Source: Tepidanaerobacteraceae bacterium (GTDB taxonomy: Bacteria; Bacillota; Thermosediminibacteria; Thermosediminibacterales; Tepidanaerobacteraceae). Taken from it: DNA of 64,000 nt. A program made the position numbers and the translations under genes. Positions 48,424 to 58,310 of this stretch are shown here, in pieces; the first letter of the stretch is position 1, and every line of letters starts with the position of its first letter. Below the pieces are notes generated by a model that made no database searches, was not told where the DNA came from, and worked only from the letters and a program-made list of their open reading frames with translations. The stretch spans positions 168,588 to 232,587 of the forward strand of contig JANLFP010000005.1 of NCBI GenBank assembly GCA_024655905.1, written 5' to 3'.

Positions 48424-49370
48424 ATCGAGTAGGAGGGGGCGATTAGCCCCGTCCTCTCACACCACCGTACGTACCGTTCAGTATACGGCGGTTCGCCAAG
48501 CTTTGCGAATTTCATGATATCTCTTCACTAAACTCATGAGTCCTTGACCCTGCCAGTAGGCGTTGTTGAGGGCTGTGTTTAATACCCCCGACATACGCCA
48601 GTATCCCTTTCGGGCGTTGGCAAGTTTATGGACTGCCCATTCGGGAAGTTTCAGATTCCTCAGTTCCCGGTATCTTGTCTTAACTTTCTTCCATTGTTTC
48701 CACAGGCACATGCGTAGTCTTCTTCTTATCCATCCGTCGAGTTCTTCAAGTTTGCTGGGCGTTTCTGATAGTGCGAAGTACCCCGCCATCCGCCAAGGTA
48801 TGTGTTTAGTCTTTCTCTGTGTTATTCCGTGTCCGTTGCTTCTTGAGGTTATTTCTCGGATTTTATTCTTGACTTTGTCTATGCTCTGTGGTGCGATTCT
48901 TATTTTGGTTGTTCCATCTTTGGCGATATACATGCTGAAGCCAAGGAATTTTCTCTTCCATGGTCTGTCCACTGCGCTCTTTTGTTCGTTTACTCTGAGT
49001 TTTAGTTTATTCTTCAGGAAAGCTGTTATGCTTTCCATTACCCGTGGGTACCCATCAAAGATGGGTGCCGCTCTTTTGCTTTTGACATAGATGTTGCAGT
49101 CGTCTGCGTACCCTACGAATTTGTGACCTCTTTTCTCTAGTTCTTTGTCAAGGTCGTCAAGAATTATGTTTGCGAGAAGTGGGCTTAGGGGGCCCCCCTT
49201 ATGCAAAGCTTCGCATAAACCCCCTTGAGGTGTTCCTTCGTCGGTAATCATGATTACTCCGTTTATCATTACTCCTGCCGCAAGATAGCTAAGTATGAGC
49301 TTTAATATGCGTTTGTCTTTTATCTTGCGAGCTACTCTGGCCATGAGTATGTCATGGTTTACTCTGTCGC
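48424..49370 (-). mobile_element. Truncated group II intron
   Basis: On the minus strand, the region after the reverse transcriptase frame has a domain V-like hairpin (GAACCGCCGTATACTGAACG, then GTACGTACGGTGG) and a domain VI-like GGGGC...GCCCC. It ends in CTACTCGAT, as group II introns do. The ribozyme domains I-IV and the first part of the reverse transcriptase are missing, so it cannot splice or move by itself. Confidence 0.75.
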
Positions 49371-49422
49371 ACTTTGTGTACGGCTGAATTCTTTTGACTT
49401 GCTTTTTGGTTTCAATATTCAC
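48478..49422 (-). pseudogene. ltrA: Group II intron reverse transcriptase/maturase, N-terminally truncated
   Basis: About 300 codons remain, joining at DRVNHDILMARVARKI (the N-terminal ~130 residues, with the first catalytic Asp, are absent). The active-site FVGYADDCNIYV, RWKRKFLGF-like KRKFLGFSMY, and the maturase region PSKLEELDGWIRRRLRMCLW are intact. Between TPQGG and PLSPLLANI, normally contiguous, nine extra codons (LCEALHKGG) come from a palindromic 27-nt insertion at 49196-49222. Upstream residues ETKKQVKRIQPYTKC are not from the family. Confidence 0.85.
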
Positions 49423-49492
49423 TCTTTTTTATGCTTTTCAAAACTCCTCTGGACTGACGGTTTTAACCGCTTTATCCGTAAACCCCGTCAAC

Positions 49493-49519
49493 AAAAAAGT
49501 TGCGGGATTTCCGCAACTT
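49493..49519 (-). terminator. Hairpin with T-run
   Basis: AAGTTGCGG/CCGCAACTT (49497-49505 / 49511-49519), followed on the minus strand by TTTTTTG. No intact gene upstream uses it; it is downstream of the galU fragment. Confidence 0.65.
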
Positions 49520-49613
49520 AGGATTATTTTCATATCATTACCATAAGTGAATAATTGAGTGTCTAGACTGCCAGGTACTCTTGCTATGGTGGAGCATTTA
49601 AACTCCTCAATGC

Positions 49614-49800
49614 TTGGTAAATCATAATCCTGAATACAGGGAGTATTTTACCCGTAAGTTTAATGAGACTCCTCGCCATCCTCACAAGCGAGCGCTGTCG
49701 CTCACAGCTCGCAAGTTGGTGCGCCTTGTTTATGCTTTGTTATTTAAAAATCATTTGTATTTGGCTAAAGAGGAGCGCCAGCTTGCTAAAGATAGGGAGG
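49614..49800 (+). mobile_element. IS110-family transposase, C-terminal fragment
   Basis: Reads NPEYREYFTRKFNETPRHPH and KRALSLTARKLVRLVYALLF, typical of the end of the transposase_20 domain of IS110 transposases. Only ~60 codons remain, no catalytic DEDD part. It abuts the truncated galU copy within about 15 bp, suggesting that IS-linked recombination cut that gene. Confidence 0.65.
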
Positions 49801-49815
49801 TGAATAGCGCCTCGC

Positions 49816-50004
49816 TATGGCTCTCTTGTTCCTGCCCGTGACTATCAGGATCTCCTCTATCCCCGATTTCACGGCCTCCTCCACTATAAACTGGATGGTG
49901 GGCTTGTCTACTATGGGCAGCATCTCTTTGGGCTGGGCCTTTGTGGCGGGCAAAAACCTTGTCCCCAGCCCCGCCGCCGGGATAATGGCTTTCTTTATTT
50001 TCAT
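49816..50004 (-). pseudogene. Second galU, truncated to 63 codons
   Basis: ATG 50004 with AGAGGAG upstream opens a frame identical in protein to residues 1-63 of galU at 4952-5866, up to RNKRAI. It then runs into unrelated sequence (ARRYSPPYL). The DNA of the two copies differs at many positions, all synonymous. A formerly functional paralogue that lost ~240 codons next to an IS110 remnant. Confidence 0.85.
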
Positions 50005-50202
50005 TCGCCACACTCCTCTTGTTTTATCTTGTATATAACTAATATAGCATTATTTTCCTATGTATGCAGCTAAAGACTGTTTTATAGATATAAAAAAGCC
50101 GCATTTTGTGCAGCCCCGAATGCATTTTCAATGTCTGCGCTTTCCATCTTTAAAGCCACTAAAATGCCCGCTTTAGTGGTATTTAATTATAGGGGTTATT
50201 TT

Positions 50203-51189
50203 TCACTGCTTCAAGAATCTATCGAGATCACTTAGAGACTCAATGTTAAAAATGTTGTCCGCAATTAATTCAAGAGTCGGCCTATCCTGACTCAGGATTC
50301 TTTCTTTGTATTCACAGGGCAGTTCTCCAAGTTTTTTATAAAGCTGCCTGACTACAGTCTCAGCTATGCCTTTTTCGATACCTTTTTCGATACCTTTTTC
50401 AATACCTTTTTCAATACCTTTTTCAATACCTTTTTCCATGCCTTTTTCCATACCTTCAAGAAAACCTTCCTGTTTCCCTCTTTCTTCGGCATACTTGAAC
50501 ACATTTAGCATTCTAAATTCCTCCCATAATTTGTCAAGGGTTTCTCTGTCCAGCAGTTTGTCCACCAGGACTATTACGGTCGCTATAAGTTTGTCTTTTT
50601 CATATCCGTCCCCCGGTATCTTCTTTATTATTTGTATGGCTTTTTGTGTAATTTCTTTAACGTCTTCTTTTCTGCTCATTATGGGTGAAAACAGGATTTT
50701 GGGGATATCCGGATTTTCTTTTCTTTCTATCTTTTTTTCCTGTTCTGAAAGTATTTTTTCTGCGTTTTTTTGTTTTATTTTTATTATCTTGACTTTGTAT
50801 TTTATCGATCCGGCATCCAGTTCGCCTGCGATTGTGCTGTCGTCTTTAGCCCCGGTATAAATTACCGCTGTGCTTATGGTCTTTCTGTAGTGTTCATATA
50901 GCCTTGCGTCGTATATCATGAATCTTATCATGTCATCCTGTTTTATATCAGACTGGTATTCAAGATGCAGGAGTGTATCGTCTTTGAGCTTTAATATGTA
51001 GTCTTCGTTTATTTTTCTTGCTTCTATGTAGGGCAGTTCTGTAGGAATTACTTCTTCTATGGGCGCTGATGTTATGCCGAGAAAGTCCAGCATGCTGCCT
51101 TTTAAGGTCTGTGTGGCATACTTGAACACTATGTCGTAGTTATGGTATGATATGTTTCTTCTCTCCCGCTCCAATATCCTCAACCCCAT
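50203..51189 (-). CDS. Rpn-family PD-(D/E)XK nuclease/putative transposase
   Basis: About 328 residues. HNYDIVFKYATQTLKGSMLD opens the PDDEXK_4/Rpn-like domain, LHLEYQSDIKQDDMIRFMIY carries the catalytic E-x-Q, and the region ending FRMLNVFKYAEERGKQEG precedes a long helical tail. The tail holds about eight tetrapeptides EKG(M/I), encoded by 12-bp tandem repeats at 50366-50460. ATG at 51189 has no clear ribosome site. Rpn proteins of E. coli promote RecA-independent recombination and act in phage defence; this family is multicopy here (remnants at 39999 and 47171). Confidence 0.85.
   Translation of the reverse strand: MGLRILERERRNISYHNYDIVFKYATQTLKGSMLDFLGITSAPIEEVIPTELPYIEARKINEDYILKLKDDTLLHLEYQSDIKQDDMIRFMIYDARLYEHYRKTISTAVIYTGAKDDSTIAGELDAGSIKYKVKIIKIKQKNAEKILSEQEKKIERKENPDIPKILFSPIMSRKEDVKEITQKAIQIIKKIPGDGYEKDKLIATVIVLVDKLLDRETLDKLWEEFRMLNVFKYAEERGKQEGFLEGMEKGMEKGIEKGIEKGIEKGIEKGIEKGIAETVVRQLYKKLGELPCEYKERILSQDRPTLELIADNIFNIESLSDLDRFLKQ
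50366..50460. repeat. 12-bp tandem repeat inside the Rpn gene
   Basis: About eight head-to-tail copies of CCTTTTTC(G/A)ATA and variants, each encoding one EKGI/EKGM unit. Changes in copy number keep the frame and lengthen or shorten the coiled tail by four residues. Confidence 0.9.
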
Positions 51190-51341
51190 TATATTAATTT
51201 TTTGAGTATTTGTAAAGGCAAGTGCAAAGGAACGTTTGTTCGTATATATTATACAAAATATGACAATATTTTTCAATAAAAAGATATTGACATAAAAAGA
51301 TATTGACCGGAGCCCGATCTCACGCGGGAATGGGGATCTAT

Positions 51342-51363
51342 AAAAAAGACCGCCGGAGCGGTC
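51342..51363 (-). terminator. Terminator of the DUF438 gene
   Basis: GACCGC/GCGGTC stem (51348-51353 / 51358-51363) with a 4-nt loop, followed on the minus strand by TTTTTTAT. It lies 5 nt past the stop codon. Confidence 0.85.
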
Positions 51364-51367
51364 AATT

Positions 51368-52594
51368 TTAATCCATGAGCCTTTTTTCTCCCTTCAGCTC
51401 TTTAATTCTGCCTATTTCCTGGGTCACTTCCAGCGTCCCTACATAATCGCCCCTTTCATCCCTCACGGCGAAATAGCGGATGTACACCAATTTCCCCTGG
51501 AAGTTGATCCAGAACTCCTCCGAGTCCTTTTTACCCTCTTTGAAGTCCTGAAGAAGCCTTTCCACCACGTGCACGCTGGCCGGCGGGTGGCAGTTCTGCA
51601 CCGTCCTGCCGATAACCGCTGCCGTCCGGGTGAAGATCCTTTCCTTCCCGGCGGAAAAGTATTTTACCACGTCATTTTTGTCCACAAAGGTAATGTCCAC
51701 GGGCAGGTGATTGAAAATCAACTCCACTTCTTTGGGAGAAAGGGTTCCGGTTTCAAAATTCAAGAGGTCACCCGTTTTGCCGCCGGCGGGGATTTTTGCC
51801 GTCTCCTCCAGAGGTATTCTCTGAGGCCGCCACTCTCCGGCCGGCTTTACGAGGCAGTAGCCTATATCGTCACTTTGCCTGTAGATTTCATACCACTCAT
51901 CCTGGGTGAGGGTCTGGATGGCCATTGGAAATAGGATTTTCTCTTCTTTAAAGGCCATTTCCTGCACCCGGCTTACGGCGTTTTCCAGCTTTTCCGCAAC
52001 TTCTGCCTTTCTATCGGGTTCGTAATTTGTAAGGAGGTTTACCGCCTCTTTCAGCGCTTCTCTTATCTCGTCGTCCACCCCCCACATGACCTTGGGGGGC
52101 GCCGTTATGCCGTATTTTTCCAGGTAAGGGAAGAGGAGATTCTCCTTCCGCTGATAATGCCTGTCCACTTCCATAAGGAGTTTAAAACTTTCCAAAAGCT
52201 TTGCAGCCGCCTGTCTTTCTTCATCGCCTCCGGCGGCTTTTAGCGTTTGCATGCCGGGCATTATTTCCCCGGAAATAATCCTGTTTATGGCGGTGTTTTC
52301 CAGTTTAAATGTGTGAAGGGGATGACCCGGTGCGGTTTCGGGTTCTTGTTTGCTCTCCAGGCTTTCTTTAAATATGGAGGCGTGGACGTCGCACATTCGC
52401 TGGATCTCCTCCACAGGCATACCTTCCTGGATGAGGGTCTGTTCCATAGCTGCCACCTCATCGTGGGAAAGATCTTTTACCACCTCCCGGAATCTCTCCT
52501 TTACCTCGTCAACGCTCTTTCCCCTGTGAAGGTCCATTATCACATCCTTCAAAAGCTTTATCCGGTATTCACGGTTTGTTATCAGTTCGGACAC
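51368..52594 (-). CDS. DUF438/hemerythrin/PAS sensor-like protein
   Basis: 408 residues in three parts. A DUF438 N-terminus (REYRIKLLKDVIMDLHRGKS, near 8-80) is followed by a hemerythrin-like helical bundle with His/Glu ligands in HPLHTFKLEN, DRHYQRKENLLFPYLEKYG and FKEEKILFPMA. Last is a PAS domain (LPVDITFVDKNDVVKYFS, then IGRTVQNCHPP) ending in a GTLEVTQEI helix. The CHPP and the two-domain layout are shared with a widespread anaerobe family thought to sense oxygen, NO or redox state. GTG at 52594 with AGGGGG 6 nt upstream. Monocistronic. Confidence 0.9.
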   Translation of the reverse strand: MSELITNREYRIKLLKDVIMDLHRGKSVDEVKERFREVVKDLSHDEVAAMEQTLIQEGMPVEEIQRMCDVHASIFKESLESKQEPETAPGHPLHTFKLENTAINRIISGEIMPGMQTLKAAGGDEERQAAAKLLESFKLLMEVDRHYQRKENLLFPYLEKYGITAPPKVMWGVDDEIREALKEAVNLLTNYEPDRKAEVAEKLENAVSRVQEMAFKEEKILFPMAIQTLTQDEWYEIYRQSDDIGYCLVKPAGEWRPQRIPLEETAKIPAGGKTGDLLNFETGTLSPKEVELIFNHLPVDITFVDKNDVVKYFSAGKERIFTRTAAVIGRTVQNCHPPASVHVVERLLQDFKEGKKDSEEFWINFQGKLVYIRYFAVRDERGDYVGTLEVTQEIGRIKELKGEKRLMD

Positions 52595-52748
52595 AATTAT
52601 CCCCCTTTCAATTTATATTTTTTATAGCTTGCCCATTTGTTAAAGCATCTATTAAAAAGCTGCACAGGCTCATAATATGTAAAGAATCCAACTTCACCCG
52701 TCTTTTAGTCCGTTAAGGACTAAATTCATCTCAAAATGGAAAAAAAAA

Positions 52749-53624
52749 TCAGAATGAAGAAACCTGAATCCCAGCAAGATCAGGTACTACGAAAAGATTC
52801 TTCAATTTTAAACCCGTAGCAATTATAGCTTTACCAAGTTTGGTCAGATAATATCTGTAGCTCTCTTTGACTTTTTTTATCAATCCATGCACATGCAACC
52901 TTTTTAATATCCTTGATATTGTTGCGGAGCTTTTTTCCGGCATATACTTTCGAATGTCTTTGTTCTGGATTCCGTTTATGTTAAATTCTCCTCCTGCTAT
53001 TATTTCAAATAGTTTGCTGTCTTCTTCGTCGAATAGGTTGAATCCTTTATAGGTTCGTTCTTCTTTTTTTACTGTTTTTGATATCTTTTTTATTTTCTTA
53101 AGCCCATCTGATGGGTCATCAAATGTTGATATGAATTCAAGGTATCTTTGGCAGGCTGCTTTTAGTATGTTTGAAAGCAAATACAGGCTGTATATGCTTT
53201 TTTTCATGGGGGCTTTTTCCTGGGTTGTTGTGCCGTCTTTATGCTTCACGTCTCTTATGCAGCTGAATTGGGATATGTCGTTGGAGGTGCATTCTATCCT
53301 GAGTATTATGCCAAATTTGTCATACATTTTTATGGATGTTTCACCCTTGTGGTGCTTTATTCTCGTTACGAGAATCCTTGTGTTTAGGTTGTTTCCTATT
53401 TCTCCTTCATAGCGAAGTGTTAGTTTCTGTCCAAGGAAGGTTGATATGTCAGCCGGTTTTACTGAATGAACGGCTACCCTTACTATGTTGTCATATATAT
53501 AGTTCAGGTCCGAGGGTTTTTTAAAGATTATGTCTGTGGCATACTCCACCTGCATTATGGTCCATGCATATTTAAGGTAGTATTTGTCTATTATAGGGCA
53601 GTATCGTGACGCGATTATGTCCAC
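52749..53624 (-). pseudogene. C-terminal half of a split mobile-type protein with winged helix
   Basis: About 290 codons. LMQVEYATDIIF-like motif (WTIMQVEYATDIIFKKPSDL), VKPADISTFLGQKL, SIKMYDKFGIILRIE and a C-terminal winged helix with KSSATISRILKRLHVHGLIK, often labelled MarR-like. It is the continuation of 53615-54262: in related proteins these halves are one chain of about 450-500 residues. A frame change and a few lost codons at ~53620 separate them. Function of the family is unknown; it behaves like a multicopy element. Confidence 0.65.
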
Positions 53625-54262
53625 AGGTCTTCTACTCTTATTTTGTCGGACAGTTCCTGGGCTTTGTCAAAGTCTGAGATGTTTAGGAAAGCATTGTCTT
53701 GCATCACATAAGATATATTGTGTTTTTTAAGTTTTGTCGCAAGCAGATTGTGGCCGTTCATGTAGAATTGAAGCCTGAAAGGGCTCCAGGTAGGCACGCG
53801 CAGGTAACAGAGACCCAGTTCTTTGTCTATGAAGTAAAAATAGTAGTGAAGGCATTTGCTGGTATCGGGTTTCAGGTATGTTTTTCCGCTGGCTTTATCA
53901 TGCCATGGTTTATATGTATTGCATGTTTCCATTGCGGAAAATATGTGTATAAGGCCGGGGTGATTTCCTCGTTCGCTGATTATTTGTTTTATGCGATCAT
54001 CTTTTCTAAATGCGCCGGGTTTTCGAATAAATTCTATTTCAAGATTGTTGTCTTTTGCTATTTTTTCTGCATTGACTCTAATTTGGTCATTTAGAGGCTT
54101 TGCAAACATCGGATAGTCAAATATTTTAATGTTGTTTGAATAAAGATAAGTTGTCATACCCTCGGCGTAGCACCATCCCGGTATAACTCCCTGGATTATG
54201 ATTCTGTCGTAGCATGATATTTTTCCATGTATTTGTTTCTTGTATTTTTCCGTTATCAGCAT
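53615..54262 (-). pseudogene. N-terminal half of the same split mobile-type protein
   Basis: 215 codons from ATG 54262: SCYDRIIIQGVIPGWCYAEG, FIRKPGAFRKDDRIKQI, HIFSAMETCNTYKPWHDK, HYYFYFIDKELGLCYLRVPT and FRLQFYMNGHNLLA. It ends at IRVEDLWT where the frame should continue into the following half. The element lies immediately upstream of, and has replaced the 5-prime end of, the metallophosphoesterase gene that runs in the other direction from 54325. Confidence 0.65.
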
Positions 54263-54324
54263 TTTTTACACCTTCATCATAGTTTTGTGTTTATTATATA
54301 TCTTTTGTGTAGATTTTTAAATGT

Positions 54325-57300
54325 TTTTGGTTCTGGCTATGCCAGGTTAGGATGCTACGCAGGTCCTGCCGCAAGCAAAGATATACCCGGAAGGCCGAAA
54401 GCCATAGGTGCATGGGTCTATGCTACGCCTGAGGCTCAGGGATACTGGCTCAGATGCTATATTTATGATGCGAAAGGACAATATCAGCCCATTAATTTCA
54501 CCACCCAGTCAGAAGGAATCAACTGGACGGGATGGAAGTACGTAGAGGCTCCTATTCCGGATAATCTTATGGGGCCGTTCAAAACATTTCCCAATCAAAT
54601 GTTCAGAATCATGTCTTTAAAATCCGGCATGCCGGGTGGAAACCCGATGAGGAAAGGCTTCATAGCAATAGACAATGTCCGCGTAACCTACGGGGCATAT
54701 GTGGACGACATGTATCCGCCTATAATTCATGGCATCAATGTAGATGGAAAAACCTTTACAAGCAGCCATGTTGAGATTTCAGCTTCTTTCGACGAGGACA
54801 TATCTGACAAATACGCAACAGGTATAAATTACGACCGCGTCAGAATTTTTGTAGATGGCAAAGAATATACGCATTCAGAAGGTGTTTATGCTTTAAATAA
54901 AGGGCTAAATACCGTTGCCGTTTCAAACATGAGCTTCCAGGATGGAATCCATCGGGTAGATGTGAATATTCAGATTCAGGACAATTTCGGAAACGAAGCA
55001 GTAAAAACCGCATATTTTACTGTAAATATCGGCTACGGCACCAGCGTATGGATCTCCTCACCGGACAATAAAGCCAAGCTGGGAGGTATCTACCGAATTG
55101 ATATAATCACCAATAACTCTGCTGACATTACCGGCATTTTTGCACAAATAAAAGTCGGCAAGGAATTCCCCGTAGCAGGGGTAGACTTTGCCCCATCTGC
55201 GTCTGACAGCACATATAACTATGATGCGAGTACTGGTATTGTTTCATTAGATATCACAAATGCTTCTTCGGATAAAAACCAGGCCGTGCTTGCAACAATC
55301 AATATAAGCATACCGGGAACTACTTTGCCGGGAGCAAAATTAAACTATGATGTGCTTACTTCAGATATCAAATACGCATCTGAAAAACCCAGCCTTTTTG
55401 CGCCAACATTTTGTGTCAAACCCATATCTGTAGATGTGTTCAGCGCTCTGAATCTTACGATAAAAAGCGCTCTGGTGGGCAAACCGGGAATCGTAACCGT
55501 AATAGACAATAAAGGCAACCCCGTAGAAGGAGCAACGGTGAAAATTAATGTCGGCGGCATTTTAAGCGATGTCGGTATAACCGATGCGAGTGGCACTGCA
55601 ATATGCCCGTTGATGACGGATACGGTTAAAAAGTTTGATATTTTTGCGCAAAAAGATGACCTGCTGTCTTTTGCAACGACCACCCAGTCATTCGCAGCGA
55701 TCAAGGATAAAATTCCAAGCAACATAATATCAGGTGCAACCTCAGACCCCACGACAATGAAAACTGTCACATGGATGTCCAATCCCTTATCCACAGAAGC
55801 AGACTCAATTATGCAAATAGCTGAAAAAACGGATTATATAGCAAACGGGGAAAAAGCATTTAAAAATATAAATGGAACATCAAAGGAATTGATATACAGC
55901 GGCAGTCAGGATATCAATAGCAACGGCATAGTCAAGGTAAACTGTGTGACGGTTACCAATCTTACTCCCGGAACAACTTATTCATTCAGGGTCGGCGACG
56001 GGGTTAACTGGTCGGACGTCAGAGAGTTCACAACGCTGGCCAGCACCGACAAGTTTACTTTTAACGTATTTGGGGACACACAGTCTCCCGATACTGCCGG
56101 ACTTGCCAATTTTGGCAGCATGCTCACTGCCATCGAAAGCAAAGCAATAAAACCCAATTTTTCCATTCACGTAGGAGATTTTACAGATGATGCCGGGAAA
56201 TTCGAACAGATGGATGCGATTACAAATTTGCTAAGCAGCCATAAGGTATTTTCTTCCATAGACATGATTCATGTTTTAGGCAATAACGAGTACATGGGCG
56301 ATGACGGCTCAAAAGCAGTAGCCATCTTCGGCAACCCGCAGAACGGCCCGAATGTAAATCCCGCTGGCTGCTATTCGGTGGATTACGGCAATATGCATAT
56401 AGCTGTTATAGGGTGGACAGAAGACCTAAATATCATGCAGGGTGAACTTGACTGGCTGATGCAGGATATGAATGCATCCAATAAATTGTGGAAAGTTGTA
56501 TGCACCCATCAGCCGGTTTATAACACAAACCCGGATGACTCCACCATGTTTAAGACAATGCTTGCACCGGTATGTGACGAACTCGGCATCGACCTTGTAT
56601 TCTCAGGCCATGACCATGCCTACGGCAGGACTAAGCAGATGAAAGAAGGTATTGAAACTGCTGGAGGCACGATCTATATTATAGCCGGCACCCACCGGCC
56701 CCAAACACTACACTGCGGTCAACGATGGGAATTTTGAGGTATTAAACGACGACAACATCGCTGTATATATAACCGTGGAAGTCAATGGGGGCTCAATCGA
56801 ATTTACCGTTCAAACAGCGAACGGCACTATTGTGGACCAGTTTACCGTCCAAAAACAGCCAGCAAATATAGCTGTCTTCCCGGAAAATGTAAAACTTAAT
56901 ATTGGTGAATCCAAAACCGTCGTGGCCGCTGTATACGACCAATACGGCGATAAAATCCCGCTAACCGTAAATTGGGAAATAGATGATACTGGAATAGCTA
57001 ATTTGTCGATTGACGGCAATTTTGCAACCATCGAAGGCATGAATGTTTGCTCTGTGGTACTGAGGGCTGTCTACGGAGAACTCACCGCAAAAGTTGATGT
57101 AACGGTAGAAAAGCCTTTAGAACAGGATATTACACCGCCTGCATTGTTGGCTACAATACCCGAAGACGGCTCCACCGGAATTAGCATAACCCCGACGATA
57201 AAGGCCATATTTACCGAAACACTAGACAGCAACAGCGTTCTCAATACGGTATACGGTAGCGTCTATATGTTAAAGGGCGAAGAACCCGTTGATATACACA

Positions 57301-57867
57301 TTAAACTTTCTTCCAGCAGCGGAAACACGGATAATGAGATAATAATAACCCCTGAAAAGCCTTTGGACTATAACACCAAATACAAAATAATATTGGGCAG
57401 TGCCATAAAAGATGCGTCAGGAAATAATTTTGAAGGGTACAGCTTTACTTTCACCACAATGAAAAGGCCGGCAGGCCGCCATCACCACCAAAGCGGCACT
57501 GATAATTCAAACAAAACCCAAGAGGCAAGTCCCTCAATCAGCAATACTGCTCCACCTGCGCTTCAAGCTGCTCCTCAGATATCAGAGCCGGTTTTTGCAA
57601 AAACTTTTGAAGATATCAAAGGCCATTGGGCCCAAAAAGAAATCGAATTGCTGGCAGGCATAGGCATAATAAAAAGATATCCTTTCCCGTTTCAATGACC
57701 GCAATTCTATCTCCAGCTGGGCCGCTGATGCATTGGCCGCTGCAATAAAGGCAGGGATAATATCCGGCAGAGGAAGAGACATGATTGCACCCTCAGACAA
57801 TGCCACGCGGGCCGAGGTTGCAACAATGCTCTACCGATTGCTCAAGACGGCAGGAAGAATAAAGTAG
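54325..57867 (+). pseudogene. Surface metallophosphoesterase with S-layer homology domains, broken
   Basis: Remains of a very large secreted protein. In order: a carbohydrate-binding-like segment (GAWVYATPEAQGYWLRCYIY), cohesin-like and Big-type beta domains, an FN3/purple-acid-phosphatase-type domain (NLTPGTTYSFRVGDG) and a calcineurin-like phosphatase (VFGDTQSP, HVGDFTDD, LGNNEY, THQPVY, SGHDHAYGRTK). A Big_2 domain, a Big_5-type domain (PEDGSTGISITPTIKAIFTE) and S-layer homology repeats (FEDIKGHWAQKEIELLAGIG) follow. The 5-prime end with signal peptide is gone at the element boundary. One extra base near 56693 shifts the frame after YIIAGT. A second break near 57680 with a deletion joins the first S-layer repeat to a later one ending at 57867. 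Confidence 0.85.
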
Positions 57868-57868
57868 C

Positions 57869-57903
57869 AATCATCATCACCCGCTAAGCGGGTGGTGATG
57901 ATT
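57869..57903. terminator. 16-bp perfect hairpin after the phosphoesterase pseudogene
   Basis: Arms AATCATCATCACCCGC/GCGGGTGGTGATGATT with a TAA loop start one nucleotide after the stop codon. There is no T-run; it may be a terminator relic or mRNA end stabiliser. Confidence 0.5.
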
Positions 57904-57950
57904 CCCAAGTCATCCTGATTCGTTGGCAACTAATTCGGTGTATAAGGTGC

Positions 57951-58310
57951 TTAAAGTTTTCCCGATTTTTTAAGCAGCCTTTTTATAATGACTTCAGCCT
58001 GAACCATGGTGGCGCTGTCACCAAGGGCAAAAGTACCGTCAGGATTTCCGTTCATAAGGCTCAGTACATCGGCCAGCCTCACATAGCTTCGGACCCAACT
58101 CTCTACTGTACCTTCATCTTTGAATTTTATTTCAGCTGTAGTATATATGTCACTCAATTTTTTGCCGGTTGCATATGAGTAAGCCTTGACTATTATCACC
58201 GCCATTTCCTGTCATGTGATTTTCTTTTCCGGCATAAAATGGCCCGCATCAACACCGGAAATTATGCCTGCCCTGGCGGCGCCCATGACCGCGTCTTTAT
58301 ACCACTTTGT
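57951..58310 (-). pseudogene. S-layer homology domain fragment
   Basis: The minus strand reads KWYKDAVMGAARAGIISGVD then HFMPEKKIT, an in-frame TGA, and QEMAVIIVKAYSYATGKKLS with a further partial repeat (VLSLMNGNPDGTFALGDSAT). It ends with VQAEVIIKRLLKKSG. These are one and a half S-layer repeats with one stop; the rest of the gene is missing. Its upstream end is overlapped by the pRiA4b-like gene. Confidence 0.75.

Noticed and set aside
50366..50460. Tandem repeat considered as a CRISPR or iteron array
   Set aside because: 12-bp units without spacers, in frame within a coding sequence.
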